Source of the DNA: Deinococcus arboris
GTDB lineage: Bacteria > Deinococcota > Deinococci > Deinococcales > Deinococcaceae
Direction of reading: 5' to 3'
Length of the DNA: 64,000 nt
NCBI RefSeq assembly: GCF_009755355.1
Contig: NZ_WQLB01000010.1
Location: 68,794 to 132,793 of the forward strand
The notes below the pieces were generated by a model. The model did not search any database. It saw only the letters and a program-made list of their open reading frames with translations, and had not been told where the DNA came from. A program made the translations under genes and the position numbers. Positions 30,908 through 38,719 of the stretch are shown piece after piece; the stretch's first letter is position 1; the number at the start of each line of letters is the position of its first letter.

Positions 30908-31273
30908 ATGAGCGACCTTCAGGTGCAAATTTTCGGCACCCGCAAAAGCAAGGAGACGCGCGCCGCCGAACGCTTTTTCAAAGAGCGCAAGGTCAAGGTG
31001 CATTTCGTGGACCTGCACGAGCGCCCCATCAGCAAAGGGGAACTGACCCGCTTTGTGCAGAAATATGGCCTGAACGCCCTGCTGGACTTAGAGGGTAAAG
31101 CCTATGAACGCAGTAACCTCGCCTATCTCCGCACCACCGAGGACAGCGTGATCGCCAAGGTGATCGAGACGCCGGAACTGCTCAAGCTGCCTCTGGTGCG
31201 CGGCGGCAAGGTCCTGGCTGTGGGGGACGACGCCGAAAAATGGAAGGAAATGGTGGGTCAAGGCAGCGCCTGA
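30908..31273 (+). CDS. ArsC/Spx-like protein lacking the active-site cysteine
   Basis: A 121-residue thioredoxin-fold protein of the arsenate reductase-like group. The fold landmarks are FFKERKVKVHFVDLHERPISKGEL, LLDLEGKAYER and LLKLPLVRGGKVLAVGDD near the C-terminus. The N-terminal loop reads IFGTRKSKETRAAERFF, where active members have Cys (as in GxxNCDTV); here it is Ser. No other cysteine is present in the protein. It is therefore not a standard arsenate reductase and may be a binding or regulatory protein. TACACT (30895-30900) is 7 nt before the ATG. Confidence 0.85.
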   Translation: MSDLQVQIFGTRKSKETRAAERFFKERKVKVHFVDLHERPISKGELTRFVQKYGLNALLDLEGKAYERSNLAYLRTTEDSVIAKVIETPELLKLPLVRGGKVLAVGDDAEKWKEMVGQGSA

Positions 31274-31318
31274 TCTAGAGGTGTCTGGTTCCAATTCAAT
31301 TTCAATTAGCCCCGATTT

Positions 31319-31330
31319 GAGAGCGCTTTC
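31319..31330. promoter_or_regulatory. Upstream LacI-type operator candidate
   Basis: GAGAGCGCTTTC is a near-perfect palindrome (one mismatch) with the central AGCGCT typical of LacI/GalR-family sites. It lies upstream of the -35 of the cellulase gene and matches the second site at 31466-31477 except at one position. Confidence 0.55.
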
Positions 31331-31396
31331 ATCCTCTCCTGCAAGCCCACCTCTATTTCTCAAGGGTCAATCTAGGCAGCGGGCTCTCAATTTTGC

Positions 31397-31426
31397 TTGA
31401 CCTGTCTGGCAGATGTTGGGTACACT
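31397..31426 (+). promoter_or_regulatory. Promoter of the GH6 gene
   Basis: TTGACC (31397-31402) and TACACT (31421-31426) are spaced by 18 bases. Transcription should start near 31433, leaving a leader of about 105 bases. Confidence 0.65.
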
Positions 31427-31465
31427 CAGCCTATTCCACACAACAGGCCTGCCGTTCGCTTTGCC

Positions 31466-31477
31466 GAAAGCGCTTTC
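31466..31477. promoter_or_regulatory. Downstream LacI-type operator (perfect palindrome)
   Basis: GAAAGCGCTTTC is a perfect 12-bp palindrome about 33 bases after the expected transcription start. Its centre is 147 bases from the centre of the upstream site, a whole number of helical turns, which allows looping. No LacI-family gene is nearby. Confidence 0.6.
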
Positions 31478-31537
31478 AGATGTAGGCTCCGCCGCTTCGC
31501 TCATTTCTTCCTTCTTGCCGTGTACCCGAGGAGCCTG

Positions 31538-32521
31538 ATGCAGCGTTCTGCCCTGATGCTTTCAACCGCTTTCCTCCTGTCTGCCTGTGGCCAGGCCACC
31601 CACCTGACGCCGCAGGCTCAGGCCCAACAGCCCCAGCTGTCTGCCCAGGCAGTCAGTTTTTACGCCGACCCTGGCGGCGCCGCGGCCACGTGGGTCAGGA
31701 ATAATCCAAATGATGGCCGCACAAGCCTGATTCGCAGCCGCGTGTCCACCCAGCCCGCCGCGCGCTGGTTTGGCAACTGGAGCGGCGACATTCGTTCGGC
31801 CGTCAACAGTTACGCCACTGCGGCGGCTCAGGCAGGTAAAACGCCCATTCTGGTCGCTTACAACATCATTGGGCGTGACTGCGGGCAGCACAGCTCTGGC
31901 GGGGCCGGCAGCGCCGACGCCTACCGCACCTGGATTCGCAATTTCAGCCTGGGCCTGGGGCAGCGGGCAGCCGTGGTGGTCATTGAGCCCGATGCGCTGG
32001 CGCAACTGACGCAGTGCCTGAACGCCAGCGAGCAGAGCGTCCGGCTGGGCCTTCTGAGCTACGCCGTGGACCAGCTGGCCACGAACGCCCCCAACGCCAA
32101 GGTGTACCTGGACGCCGGCAACAGCAACTGGATTGGGGCCTCGGACATGGCCGACCGGCTGAAAAAGGCCAATGTGGCGCGGGCACGGGGCTTTGCCCTG
32201 AACGTCTCGAATTATTACCTCACCAGCGACAGCACGACTTACGGGAACGCCGTAACGAACGCCCTCAACGGGTTGGGCGTCGGAGGGCGGCGCTTCGTCA
32301 TTGACACCAGCCGCAACGGCGCCGGCCCAGCAGGCGGCGAGTGGTGCAACCCAGGTGGGCGCAAACTGGGCAGTCCGTCACAAGTGACGGCGAACACCAG
32401 CGGGCTGGAAATGCTGCTGTGGATCAAGAATCCCGGCGAGTCGGACGGCAACTGCGGCATTGGCGGCGGCTCCAGCGCCGGACAGTTTCTCCCTCAGGCG
32501 GCCTACGATATGGCGAGGTAG
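31538..32521 (+). CDS. Glycoside hydrolase family 6 lipoprotein (endoglucanase-like)
   Basis: A 327-residue secreted enzyme of the GH6 cellulase family, which cleaves beta-1,4-glucan with inversion. The signal peptide has a lipobox (LLSACGQ), so it is likely lipid-anchored. The GH6 signatures are YNIIGRDCGQHSSGG near residue 113 and VVVIEPDALAQL near 149, which holds the catalytic Asp. Later DAGNSNWIG, NVSNYYLTSD and FVIDTSRNGAG follow the family order; WCNPGGRKLG and LWIKNPGESDGNCG close it. The ATG at 31538 follows GAGGAG. The promoter is flanked by two LacI-type operators, suggesting sugar-responsive repression. An earlier in-frame start (31397) falls in the promoter. Confidence 0.92.
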   Translation: MQRSALMLSTAFLLSACGQATHLTPQAQAQQPQLSAQAVSFYADPGGAAATWVRNNPNDGRTSLIRSRVSTQPAARWFGNWSGDIRSAVNSYATAAAQAGKTPILVAYNIIGRDCGQHSSGGAGSADAYRTWIRNFSLGLGQRAAVVVIEPDALAQLTQCLNASEQSVRLGLLSYAVDQLATNAPNAKVYLDAGNSNWIGASDMADRLKKANVARARGFALNVSNYYLTSDSTTYGNAVTNALNGLGVGGRRFVIDTSRNGAGPAGGEWCNPGGRKLGSPSQVTANTSGLEMLLWIKNPGESDGNCGIGGGSSAGQFLPQAAYDMAR

Positions 32522-32567
32522 AGGCGCTACGAACTCCTGGGTCTTGCAGGTCTCACCTACTCCTGAT

Positions 32568-32930
32568 TTACGAAACCCACACAGACTGAGATTGCCCATC
32601 AGGCCCAAGCTCGTAGCCGCATCCATACTTGGGCCCGAAAAAGAGCTCAACGGTAAGATGCCCATCGGTTGGATTGCGGGCAAAAGAGCCTCGGCCGATG
32701 TCAAACAGCAGAGGTGCCTGACCTGAGCGGCGGGGCCCCTCCGCCCCGGTGTGCCAGATCTGCTGCACCTGCATAACGTAGAAACGCCGCCATGCCAGCA
32801 GATCACGTAGCTGGACGCCACTGTGATCGAAGTACCAGGCACGAATCGGCCACTCCTGCTGTTGCAGCAGGAAGCCATTGGCCGACCATTCGAAAGGCTC
32901 TTCAGTCAACCAGAGCGCCTGAGGACACAA
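32568..32930 (-). CDS. Hypothetical protein with uncertain start (120 residues or more)
   Basis: The frame reads CPQALWLTEEPFEWSANGFL, then LRDLLAWRRFYVMQVQQIWHT and ends GPDGQSQSVWVS. Its aromatic-rich, protein-like composition differs from antisense shadows. No family was recognised. The frame stays open upstream of the TTG at 32930 (REVLDLLYADWYRYES) into the end of the neighbouring oxidoreductase gene, but no ATG or GTG in frame was found. Either a rare start is used or the 5' end has decayed. Confidence 0.5.
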   Translation of the reverse strand: MCPQALWLTEEPFEWSANGFLLQQQEWPIRAWYFDHSGVQLRDLLAWRRFYVMQVQQIWHTGAEGPRRSGQAPLLFDIGRGSFARNPTDGHLTVELFFGPKYGCGYELGPDGQSQSVWVS

Positions 32931-32994
32931 TGACTCGTAGCGGTACCAATCGGCATACAGCAGGTCCAGTACCTCGCGTGGAGGAAGGGTCAGC

Positions 32995-35031
32995 CTAGCC
33001 CTCCACCGGCACCAACCGGATGCGGGTGTTGTGAAAGGTGCTGCCGCCGCCCAGGTCAGTCAGGGTCTGGGCGGTCAGCTCGTTGATGCTGGTGCCGTCG
33101 GGGGCCGACAGGCCCCACCAGGTGCCTTCCACCACCGCCGTGCCCGGTTGCGTGACGTCGGTGACTTTCACGCGGCGGCGCACGGCACCGATCTCAGATT
33201 CCAGGCGGGCGTAAGCAGCGTCATGCAAGCCAAACTGCTGGGCGTCGTCAGGGTGGACCAAGACGTGTGGCTCGCCGCCCTCGGCGCGGTTCAGGTTCTC
33301 CAGGTTGCCGTAGGTGGAGTTGAGAAAATGGTGCGCGGGTGGCGTCAGCAGGCGCACCGGGTACTCGGTGTTCAGTGCCGCCTCTGGCTCGCGGTGCTGG
33401 GGAGCCGGTGAGAGCTGCACCTTGCCGCTGAGGGTCTCGGCGCCGTGGGCATAGGGCAGAAAGAGATCGGGCAGATGAAGACGCACGCTGCCCTCGGCCT
33501 TCAGACGCTCCGGGGAAATGCCGGCTAGATGTGGATGGTCGGTGGTCAGCAGGTCGCTCAGCAACTCATCCACGGTCCAGTACACGCTGGGTTCAGTCAC
33601 GCCCAGGCGGCGGGCCAGCTCCTGCATCACCCAGGAATTGGGGCGCGCCTCGCCGGGGGCGGCCAGTTCGGCGCGGTTGTAGCCCAGGTAATGATGCCCG
33701 TAGCTGGTGTACACGTCTTCATGTTCGGCGAAAGTGGTGGCCGGGAGCACGTAGTCAGCCAGGCGGGCGGTGTCGGTCATGGCCTGTTCCAGCACGACCA
33801 CCAGCAGGTCGTCGCGCTGCAGGCCCGCGCGGACCCGCCCCGCGTCAGGGGCCACCACGGCGGGGTTGCAGTTGTAGATGATGGTCGCGCCAAGACCCGC
33901 CTCGGGTTGGAGGGCGCGGGCATATTCGTTCATGTTGACGTGCGGTGTCTCAGCGCGAATCAGGTGAACAGCGCCCAGCCGGCGGCGGTTGAGCTTGAAG
34001 GCCCCACTGGCACTCAGGGCGCAGCCGCCGCCCCGCCAGCGCCAGTCACCCGTCAGAGCTGGAATCAGGGTGACGGCACGCAGATTGGTGCCGCCGTGTT
34101 CATGGCGGGTCATACCGTACCCCACCCGGATATAGGTGGGGCGGGTGGTGCCGATGGCGCGCGCAAACTCGCGCACGGTGTCGGCGCGCAGGCCCGTTAC
34201 CTCGGCGGTGCGTTCCGGGGGCCACTCGGTGGCGGCCTGACGCAGATCCTCTGCGCCCACCGTGGCCTCTGCAAGGTAGGCCTCGTCGGTCCAGCCGTGC
34301 GCAAACAATTCGTGCATGACGCCCAGGGCCAGCGCGGCGTCGGTGCCAGGCCTGAGTTTCAGGTGCTCGTCGGCAAAAGCGGCGGTGCGGTTGCGGTACG
34401 GGTCCACCGCGAGAATGCGTGCCCCAGCCTTGCGCGCGGCCGTCAGGTGCGGGGTCAGGTGGCTGTTGGTGGACAGCGAATTGATGCCCCACAGCACGAT
34501 CAGGCGGGCGTGCGCCACGTCCTGCGGGTCCACGCCGTAGCGCGTGCCGTAGCCCAGTGCCCAGGCCTCACCGCCGGCCGTGGCGCAGATGGTCTCGTCC
34601 AGTTCGGGGGCGCCCAGTGCACGAAACAGAGCGTGCACATGGGTGCCTTCCATCAGCCCCATGGTGCCCGCGTAGTTGTAGCGCAGCAGGGCCTGGGGGC
34701 CGCGCGTGTCCAGCAGCGTCCGCAGGCGGCTGGCAATGTCGTCCAGCGCTTCATCCCAGGTCACGCGCTGCCACACCGGGGCCTCGGTTTTGGCGTTCAG
34801 GCGCCGCAGGGGGTAGAGGGGCCGCTCGGGGTGGTTGGCGCGGGACGGGTAATGCACCGTCTTGGCGCAGGCAAAGCCGCGCGTAACCGGATGGGTGGGG
34901 TCGCCGGTCAGCTTGGTCATCCGCTCCTGGTTGTCCTCGCCGCGCGTCAGGGTCACTTTCAGGCGGCAGGCGTCGGGGCAGTCCAGCGGGCAGGTCAGCA
35001 GCACATCACGCGAGGCGGGCAGGGCCGTCAT
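32995..35031 (-). CDS. Molybdopterin-dependent oxidoreductase (formate dehydrogenase/DMSO reductase family)
   Basis: A 678-residue catalytic-type subunit. It begins with a [4Fe-4S] site (CPLDCPDAC at residues 14-22 and CAK near 54), then the bis-MGD domains: PVWQRVTWDEALDDIA, YAGTMGLMEG, ICATAGGEAWALGYG, WGINSLSTNSH, LAVDPYRNRTAAFAD, and the C-terminal PPAHHFLNSTYGNLENL and GTWWGLSAPDGTSINEL. This fits small one-subunit members resembling assimilatory enzymes or polysulfide/formate dehydrogenase-like proteins. There is no electron-transfer subunit or chaperone gene beside it, so the substrate is unknown. Confidence 0.88.
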   Translation of the reverse strand: MTALPASRDVLLTCPLDCPDACRLKVTLTRGEDNQERMTKLTGDPTHPVTRGFACAKTVHYPSRANHPERPLYPLRRLNAKTEAPVWQRVTWDEALDDIASRLRTLLDTRGPQALLRYNYAGTMGLMEGTHVHALFRALGAPELDETICATAGGEAWALGYGTRYGVDPQDVAHARLIVLWGINSLSTNSHLTPHLTAARKAGARILAVDPYRNRTAAFADEHLKLRPGTDAALALGVMHELFAHGWTDEAYLAEATVGAEDLRQAATEWPPERTAEVTGLRADTVREFARAIGTTRPTYIRVGYGMTRHEHGGTNLRAVTLIPALTGDWRWRGGGCALSASGAFKLNRRRLGAVHLIRAETPHVNMNEYARALQPEAGLGATIIYNCNPAVVAPDAGRVRAGLQRDDLLVVVLEQAMTDTARLADYVLPATTFAEHEDVYTSYGHHYLGYNRAELAAPGEARPNSWVMQELARRLGVTEPSVYWTVDELLSDLLTTDHPHLAGISPERLKAEGSVRLHLPDLFLPYAHGAETLSGKVQLSPAPQHREPEAALNTEYPVRLLTPPAHHFLNSTYGNLENLNRAEGGEPHVLVHPDDAQQFGLHDAAYARLESEIGAVRRRVKVTDVTQPGTAVVEGTWWGLSAPDGTSINELTAQTLTDLGGGSTFHNTRIRLVPVEG

Positions 35032-35281
35032 AGCCGGCAGTTTAAAGCGGCTGCCTGGGCCGCACTCAGAGCCACTTTACACAGGAGGCAGCAGGCCAGA
35101 TCAGCCTGGCCGCAGGGTGAGCCCCCGCGCGGCCAATGCGGCCCCGAGCACATGCGGGGCTTTTGGACTCACGCCCCAGCGCTTCTCCTTTGGTCAGGCA
35201 GGCCACCCCAGACAGAGTGGTAACGCCCCTGGCAGCCAACGCCGCCGTCGCGGCCCAACGCGGTGGGCAGCGCGTCCCCCT
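35032..35281. other. Intergenic region with a hairpin
   Basis: Holds no gene that I can support. A plus-strand hairpin with four T (GCCCCG at 35141-35146, CGGGGC at 35155-35160, TTTT to 35164) resembles a terminator although no plus-strand gene ends there; a small RNA is possible. Confidence 0.35.
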
Positions 35282-35674
35282 TTACGGCACGTTCAGCTGC
35301 CACGACACGCCAAAGCGGTCATTGACCCAGGCAAAGCGGGTGCTAAAGCCGTAGCTGTCCGGCGGCATCAGCACCTCGCCGCCGTCCGACAGGCCCGCGT
35401 ACAGGCGCTTAAAGTCGGCCAGCGCCAGCCCATCCACGAACAGCGACAACGACGGGGTGAAGGTAAAGGCATGCGAAATCGGACTGTCCGAGACGCGCAG
35501 GCGCTGGCCCGCCAATTCGACCTCGGCGGTCAGAATGGTGCTGGGGGCGCCTGGCCCGTCGGCGCCGTAATCCTGGCGGGCGATCACCTGGGCGTCTGGA
35601 AAGAGCGAGAGATAGAGGTCCAGCGCCTCGGCCGCGCGGCCTTCGAACATCAGAGCGGGGGTGAGCTGAGTCAT
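35282..35674 (-). CDS. VOC superfamily protein (PhnB-like)
   Basis: A 130-residue single-module vicinal oxygen chelate protein of the PhnB/3-demethylubiquinone type. It shows MTQLTPALMFEGRAAEALDLY, FPDAQVIARQDYG and the C-terminal GFSTRFAWVNDRFGVSWQL. The ATG at 35674 has a perfect AGGAGG site 6 bases upstream. It is the last of five genes in one direction (38550 to 35282), divergent from an HxlR regulator. The substrate is unknown; in this family many members bind antibiotics or small aldehydes. Confidence 0.85.
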   Translation of the reverse strand: MTQLTPALMFEGRAAEALDLYLSLFPDAQVIARQDYGADGPGAPSTILTAEVELAGQRLRVSDSPISHAFTFTPSLSLFVDGLALADFKRLYAGLSDGGEVLMPPDSYGFSTRFAWVNDRFGVSWQLNVP

Positions 35675-35685
35675 AGGGCCTCCTG

Positions 35686-36099
35686 TCAGAGTCGGGCGCT
35701 GATTTGTTGCACGGCCCAACCGTTGCCATCGGGGTCGCTAAAAAAGAGAAACCCACCGTTGTTCAGGTCTTCGCCGGGAACGGCGGGGCGGGCACCTGAC
35801 GGCCCCAGGACCTGCACTTTACTCACTGCCACGCCCCGCGCTGTCAGTTCGGTGTGGGCGGCCCGCACGTCATTGACGACCAGTTGCAGGCCCCGCAGCG
35901 ACCCCGGCGCCATTTCGCTCAGGCCCTCGCCCAGCACCACCGAGCACCCCGAGCCGCGTGGGGTGAGCTGCACGAGACGCTGCCCCGCACCCAGTTCGGT
36001 GTCGTGGTCCACCACAAAACCCAGCCCGCCGGTGTAGAACGCCACCGCCCGCGCCACGTCGCTGACCGGCACCACCACCACTTCCAGGGTCCAGTTCAT
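35686..36099 (-). CDS. Glyoxalase/bleomycin resistance-like VOC protein
   Basis: A 137-residue VOC protein: MNWTLEVVVVPVSDVARAVAF, YTGGLGFVVDHDTELG, RLVQLTPRGSGCSVVLG, and FFSDPDGNGWAVQQIS at the C-terminus, with the Glu/His-type metal positions only partly conserved. It starts one base after the MFS stop, so it is translationally coupled. Such proteins fused or linked to exporters often handle a toxic metabolite. Exact function unknown. Confidence 0.85.
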   Translation of the reverse strand: MNWTLEVVVVPVSDVARAVAFYTGGLGFVVDHDTELGAGQRLVQLTPRGSGCSVVLGEGLSEMAPGSLRGLQLVVNDVRAAHTELTARGVAVSKVQVLGPSGARPAVPGEDLNNGGFLFFSDPDGNGWAVQQISARL

Positions 36100-36100
36100 T

Positions 36101-37564
36101 TCAGTCTCCGGGATGGGCCAGGGGGGCTGCGTCGTCGGTAGGAGAAGTCTGCGGCTGGCGTGTGGCCCGCAGCCCCAGGGCCAGGCCCGCCGCCAGCACG
36201 CCCACGCCCGCCGCTGCCAGAAAGGCCAAGTGCAGCCCGGCCACCTGGGCGTCGGTGGCAGAGGCACCGGCCGCAGTCAGCTGGGCGGCGCGCCCCGCCA
36301 TCAGCGCCACCAGCAGGGCGGTGCCGGCGGCGCCCGCCACCTGCTGCAACGTGCTGAGAATGGCGCTGCCATGCGAGTACAGGTGGGGCGGCAGCGGCGC
36401 AAGGCTGCTGGTAAACACCGGCGTGAACAGCAGGGCCAGACCCCCACTAAGGGTCAGGTGCAGGGCCAGCAGGGCCCAGATGGACGTACCTACGTCAATC
36501 CGGCTCAGGCCCAGCAGCACCGCCGTCATCAGAACCGTGCCCGGCAGCGCCAGTGGCCGCGGGCCAATTCGGTCATGCAGCCGCCCCACGGTGGGGGCCA
36601 GCAGCCCCATCAGCAGGCCGCCCGGCAGCAGCAGCAGGCCGGTTTGCAGAGTACTCAGGCCCCGCAGATTTTGCAGGTACAGCGGCAGCAGAATCATGCC
36701 GCCGAACAGCGCCACCATGGCGATCACCAGCAGGCCCACTCCCAGCGCGAACTGCGGAAACCGGAAAGCGCGCAGGTCCAGCAGCGGCTCGCCCCGGCGG
36801 CCCAGCACGACCTGCCGCCCCAGAAACGCGGTCAGTGCCACGGCGCCCACCAGCAGCGGCGCGCCCGTGGCCAGGGTCAGTCCACCCCGGCCCCCCTCGC
36901 CCACCTGGCTGAGGGCGTAGACCAGGCCGCCAAAGCCCAGCGCGGCCAGGGGTACCGACAGCAGGTCCAGCGCCACCGGGCGGGGCGTGCCCACGTTGCG
37001 CAGGGTACGCGCGCCGTAGGCCAGAGCGGCCAGCGCCACCGGCAGCACGAACACGAACAGAAAGCGCCAGGGCAGCACCTGCAGGATCAGGCCCGAGAGG
37101 GTGGGGCCAATGGCCGGCGCCACCGAAATGACGATGCTGAGATTGCCCATGACGGCCCCGCGCTGGCGAACCGGCACCAGGGTCAGCACAGTGGTCATCA
37201 GCAGGGGCAGCATGATCGCCGTGCCCGTCGCCTGCACCACCCGCGCCAGCAGCAGCGGCACGAAGCCTGGCGCCAGCGCGGCCAGCAGCGTGCCCACGCA
37301 GAACAGGCCCATCGCGGTGAAGTACACGGTGCGGGTCGCCAGCCGCTGCAGCAGGAAGCCGGTGACGGGAATCACCACCGCCATCGTGAGCATGAAGGCC
37401 GTGCTGAGCCACTGGGCCAGGCGGGCACTGACGTCCAGGTCGGCCATTAAGCGTGGCAGGGCTACGTTCATAATGGTCTCGTTCAGGATGACCACAAAGG
37501 TCGAAATCAGCAGCACCAGAATGACGGTGCGGTCGCGGGGGGTCAGGGTGTCAGGCGGGGTCAT
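36101..37564 (-). CDS. DHA2 family multidrug exporter (EmrB/QacA type)
   Basis: A 487-residue inner-membrane proton antiporter with about 14 helices. It begins LISTFVVILNETIMNVALPRL (DHA2 motif D1), has LSTAFMLTMAVVIPVTGFL, GTAIMLPLLMTTVL, VAPAIGPTLSGLIL (motif C) and a second half with FTPVFTSSLAPLP. It lies between a VOC gene and a DUF4287/DUF5655 gene in one operon divergent from HxlR. Confidence 0.9.
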   Translation of the reverse strand: MTPPDTLTPRDRTVILVLLISTFVVILNETIMNVALPRLMADLDVSARLAQWLSTAFMLTMAVVIPVTGFLLQRLATRTVYFTAMGLFCVGTLLAALAPGFVPLLLARVVQATGTAIMLPLLMTTVLTLVPVRQRGAVMGNLSIVISVAPAIGPTLSGLILQVLPWRFLFVFVLPVALAALAYGARTLRNVGTPRPVALDLLSVPLAALGFGGLVYALSQVGEGGRGGLTLATGAPLLVGAVALTAFLGRQVVLGRRGEPLLDLRAFRFPQFALGVGLLVIAMVALFGGMILLPLYLQNLRGLSTLQTGLLLLPGGLLMGLLAPTVGRLHDRIGPRPLALPGTVLMTAVLLGLSRIDVGTSIWALLALHLTLSGGLALLFTPVFTSSLAPLPPHLYSHGSAILSTLQQVAGAAGTALLVALMAGRAAQLTAAGASATDAQVAGLHLAFLAAAGVGVLAAGLALGLRATRQPQTSPTDDAAPLAHPGD

Positions 37565-37584
37565 GGGAGGCCTCCGGGGCAGGG

Positions 37585-38130
37585 TCAGCGGGCCTGGTAC
37601 GCCGCGCTCAGGGCGTCCAGCAGGGCGGCGGCCGGCTCACCTGGGCTGGTCAGCCGCAGGCGGTGGGTCACCATCGTGTTCCAGGACCCGGCCGGTTCGA
37701 ATGGGGCGGCAGGCACCTGACCAGGCAGGCGCAGGCCCACATCGGCGCCCTTCACGCCCGGCTGCAGCAGAGCAAACTTCTTGCCGCCCCGGGTCAGGCT
37801 GAGATACGTCTCGGTGGGCGCCACGCCCACATCGGGGCCCAGCGCCTGCACGTGGGCCAGCAGCGCCGTCCAGAGGGGCTGCCAGGCCACCTTCTTGCCG
37901 CTGAACATGGCGGCTATGCGCTCCTCTGGGGTGGCTTGCCGGGTCTCGGCCTTGAGCAGCGCCGCCGCCACCGCAGTGGCGTGCCCATGCCCCAGACCGT
38001 GCTCGGTCTTGAGCCAGGTCACGATCTGGCCGTGTTTCTCCAGGCCTTTGGCGCCGGCCAGCTCGCGGAAATCGGACACCGTCTTGCCGGTCTGGGCCTG
38101 CACCGTATCCAGGTACGCCTGAAACGACAT
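37585..38130 (-). CDS. DUF4287/DUF5655 protein
   Basis: A 181-residue protein with an N-terminal DUF4287 module (MSFQAYLDTVQAQTGKTVSDF, then GLGHGHATAVAAALLK) and a C-terminal DUF5655 module (LWTALLAHVQAL, TYLSLTRGGKKFALLQPGVKGADVGLRLPG). This pair occurs in many bacteria with unknown function. It lies 6 bases upstream of the next gene's frame, in the same operon as the VOC proteins. Confidence 0.85.
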   Translation of the reverse strand: MSFQAYLDTVQAQTGKTVSDFRELAGAKGLEKHGQIVTWLKTEHGLGHGHATAVAAALLKAETRQATPEERIAAMFSGKKVAWQPLWTALLAHVQALGPDVGVAPTETYLSLTRGGKKFALLQPGVKGADVGLRLPGQVPAAPFEPAGSWNTMVTHRLRLTSPGEPAAALLDALSAAYQAR

Positions 38131-38136
38131 CGGCGC

Positions 38137-38550
38137 TCAGCCTCCCTGAACGGCTTCGGCGTTCAGCAGCCAGTGGATGCCGTACTGGTCGGTGAGGTGG
38201 CCAAAGGTGGAACCCCAGAACGACGGGCCCAGCGGCTGCGTGACGGTGCCGCCCTCGGCCAGTTTTTCGAAGGTGGCGTGCGCCTGCTCGGCACTGTCAC
38301 ACTGCAGCATCAGCGAGACCGACTGGGTGCGCCCCGTGTCCTGCGTCATATCCGACGCCAGCAGCGTCAGGTCGCCGGACACCAGCCGGCCGTGCAGGAC
38401 ATGGTTCTGCATCTCGGGGGGCAGCTGGGCTGCGACGGGCGAGGCTGCCACAGTCATCAGGTCCAGGCTGCCGCCCAGGCAGACCTGGTAAAAGGTCATG
38501 GCCTCCTGGCAGTTGCCGTTAAAGCCGAGGTAGGGCTGAAGCTGGGGCAT
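38137..38550 (-). CDS. VOC superfamily protein (PhnB-like), first of operon
   Basis: A 137-residue protein that starts MPQLQPYLGFNGNCQEAMTFY and includes VCLGGSLDLMTV, LMLQCDSAEQAHATFEKLAEGG and FWGSTFGHLTDQYGIHWLLN. It is the typical PhnB-like pattern. It is the first gene of the operon running to 35282 and faces the HxlR regulator across about 170 bases. Confidence 0.88.
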   Translation of the reverse strand: MPQLQPYLGFNGNCQEAMTFYQVCLGGSLDLMTVAASPVAAQLPPEMQNHVLHGRLVSGDLTLLASDMTQDTGRTQSVSLMLQCDSAEQAHATFEKLAEGGTVTQPLGPSFWGSTFGHLTDQYGIHWLLNAEAVQGG

Positions 38551-38719
38551 GGGACTCCTTCGGCTGTTCGGGGCGTGGGTGTCCAGTCGCCACGCCCGCG
38601 CGTGACGGGCTGCGATTGTGCCCGAACTTCCTTTATCTCGTTTAGCTTAGAACATAATGCTCCGCAATTGCAAGTCTTCACTCCGTTTTCCGGAGGAGAC
38701 CCGGTACACTGAGGGTTCA
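38551..38719. promoter_or_regulatory. Divergent promoter region between VOC operon and HxlR gene
   Basis: AT-rich centre (38620-38690). TACACT (38705-38710) lies 9 nt before the HxlR ATG. The operator of HxlR, which usually binds near its own gene, should be here but I cannot pick out one palindrome with confidence. Confidence 0.5.
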
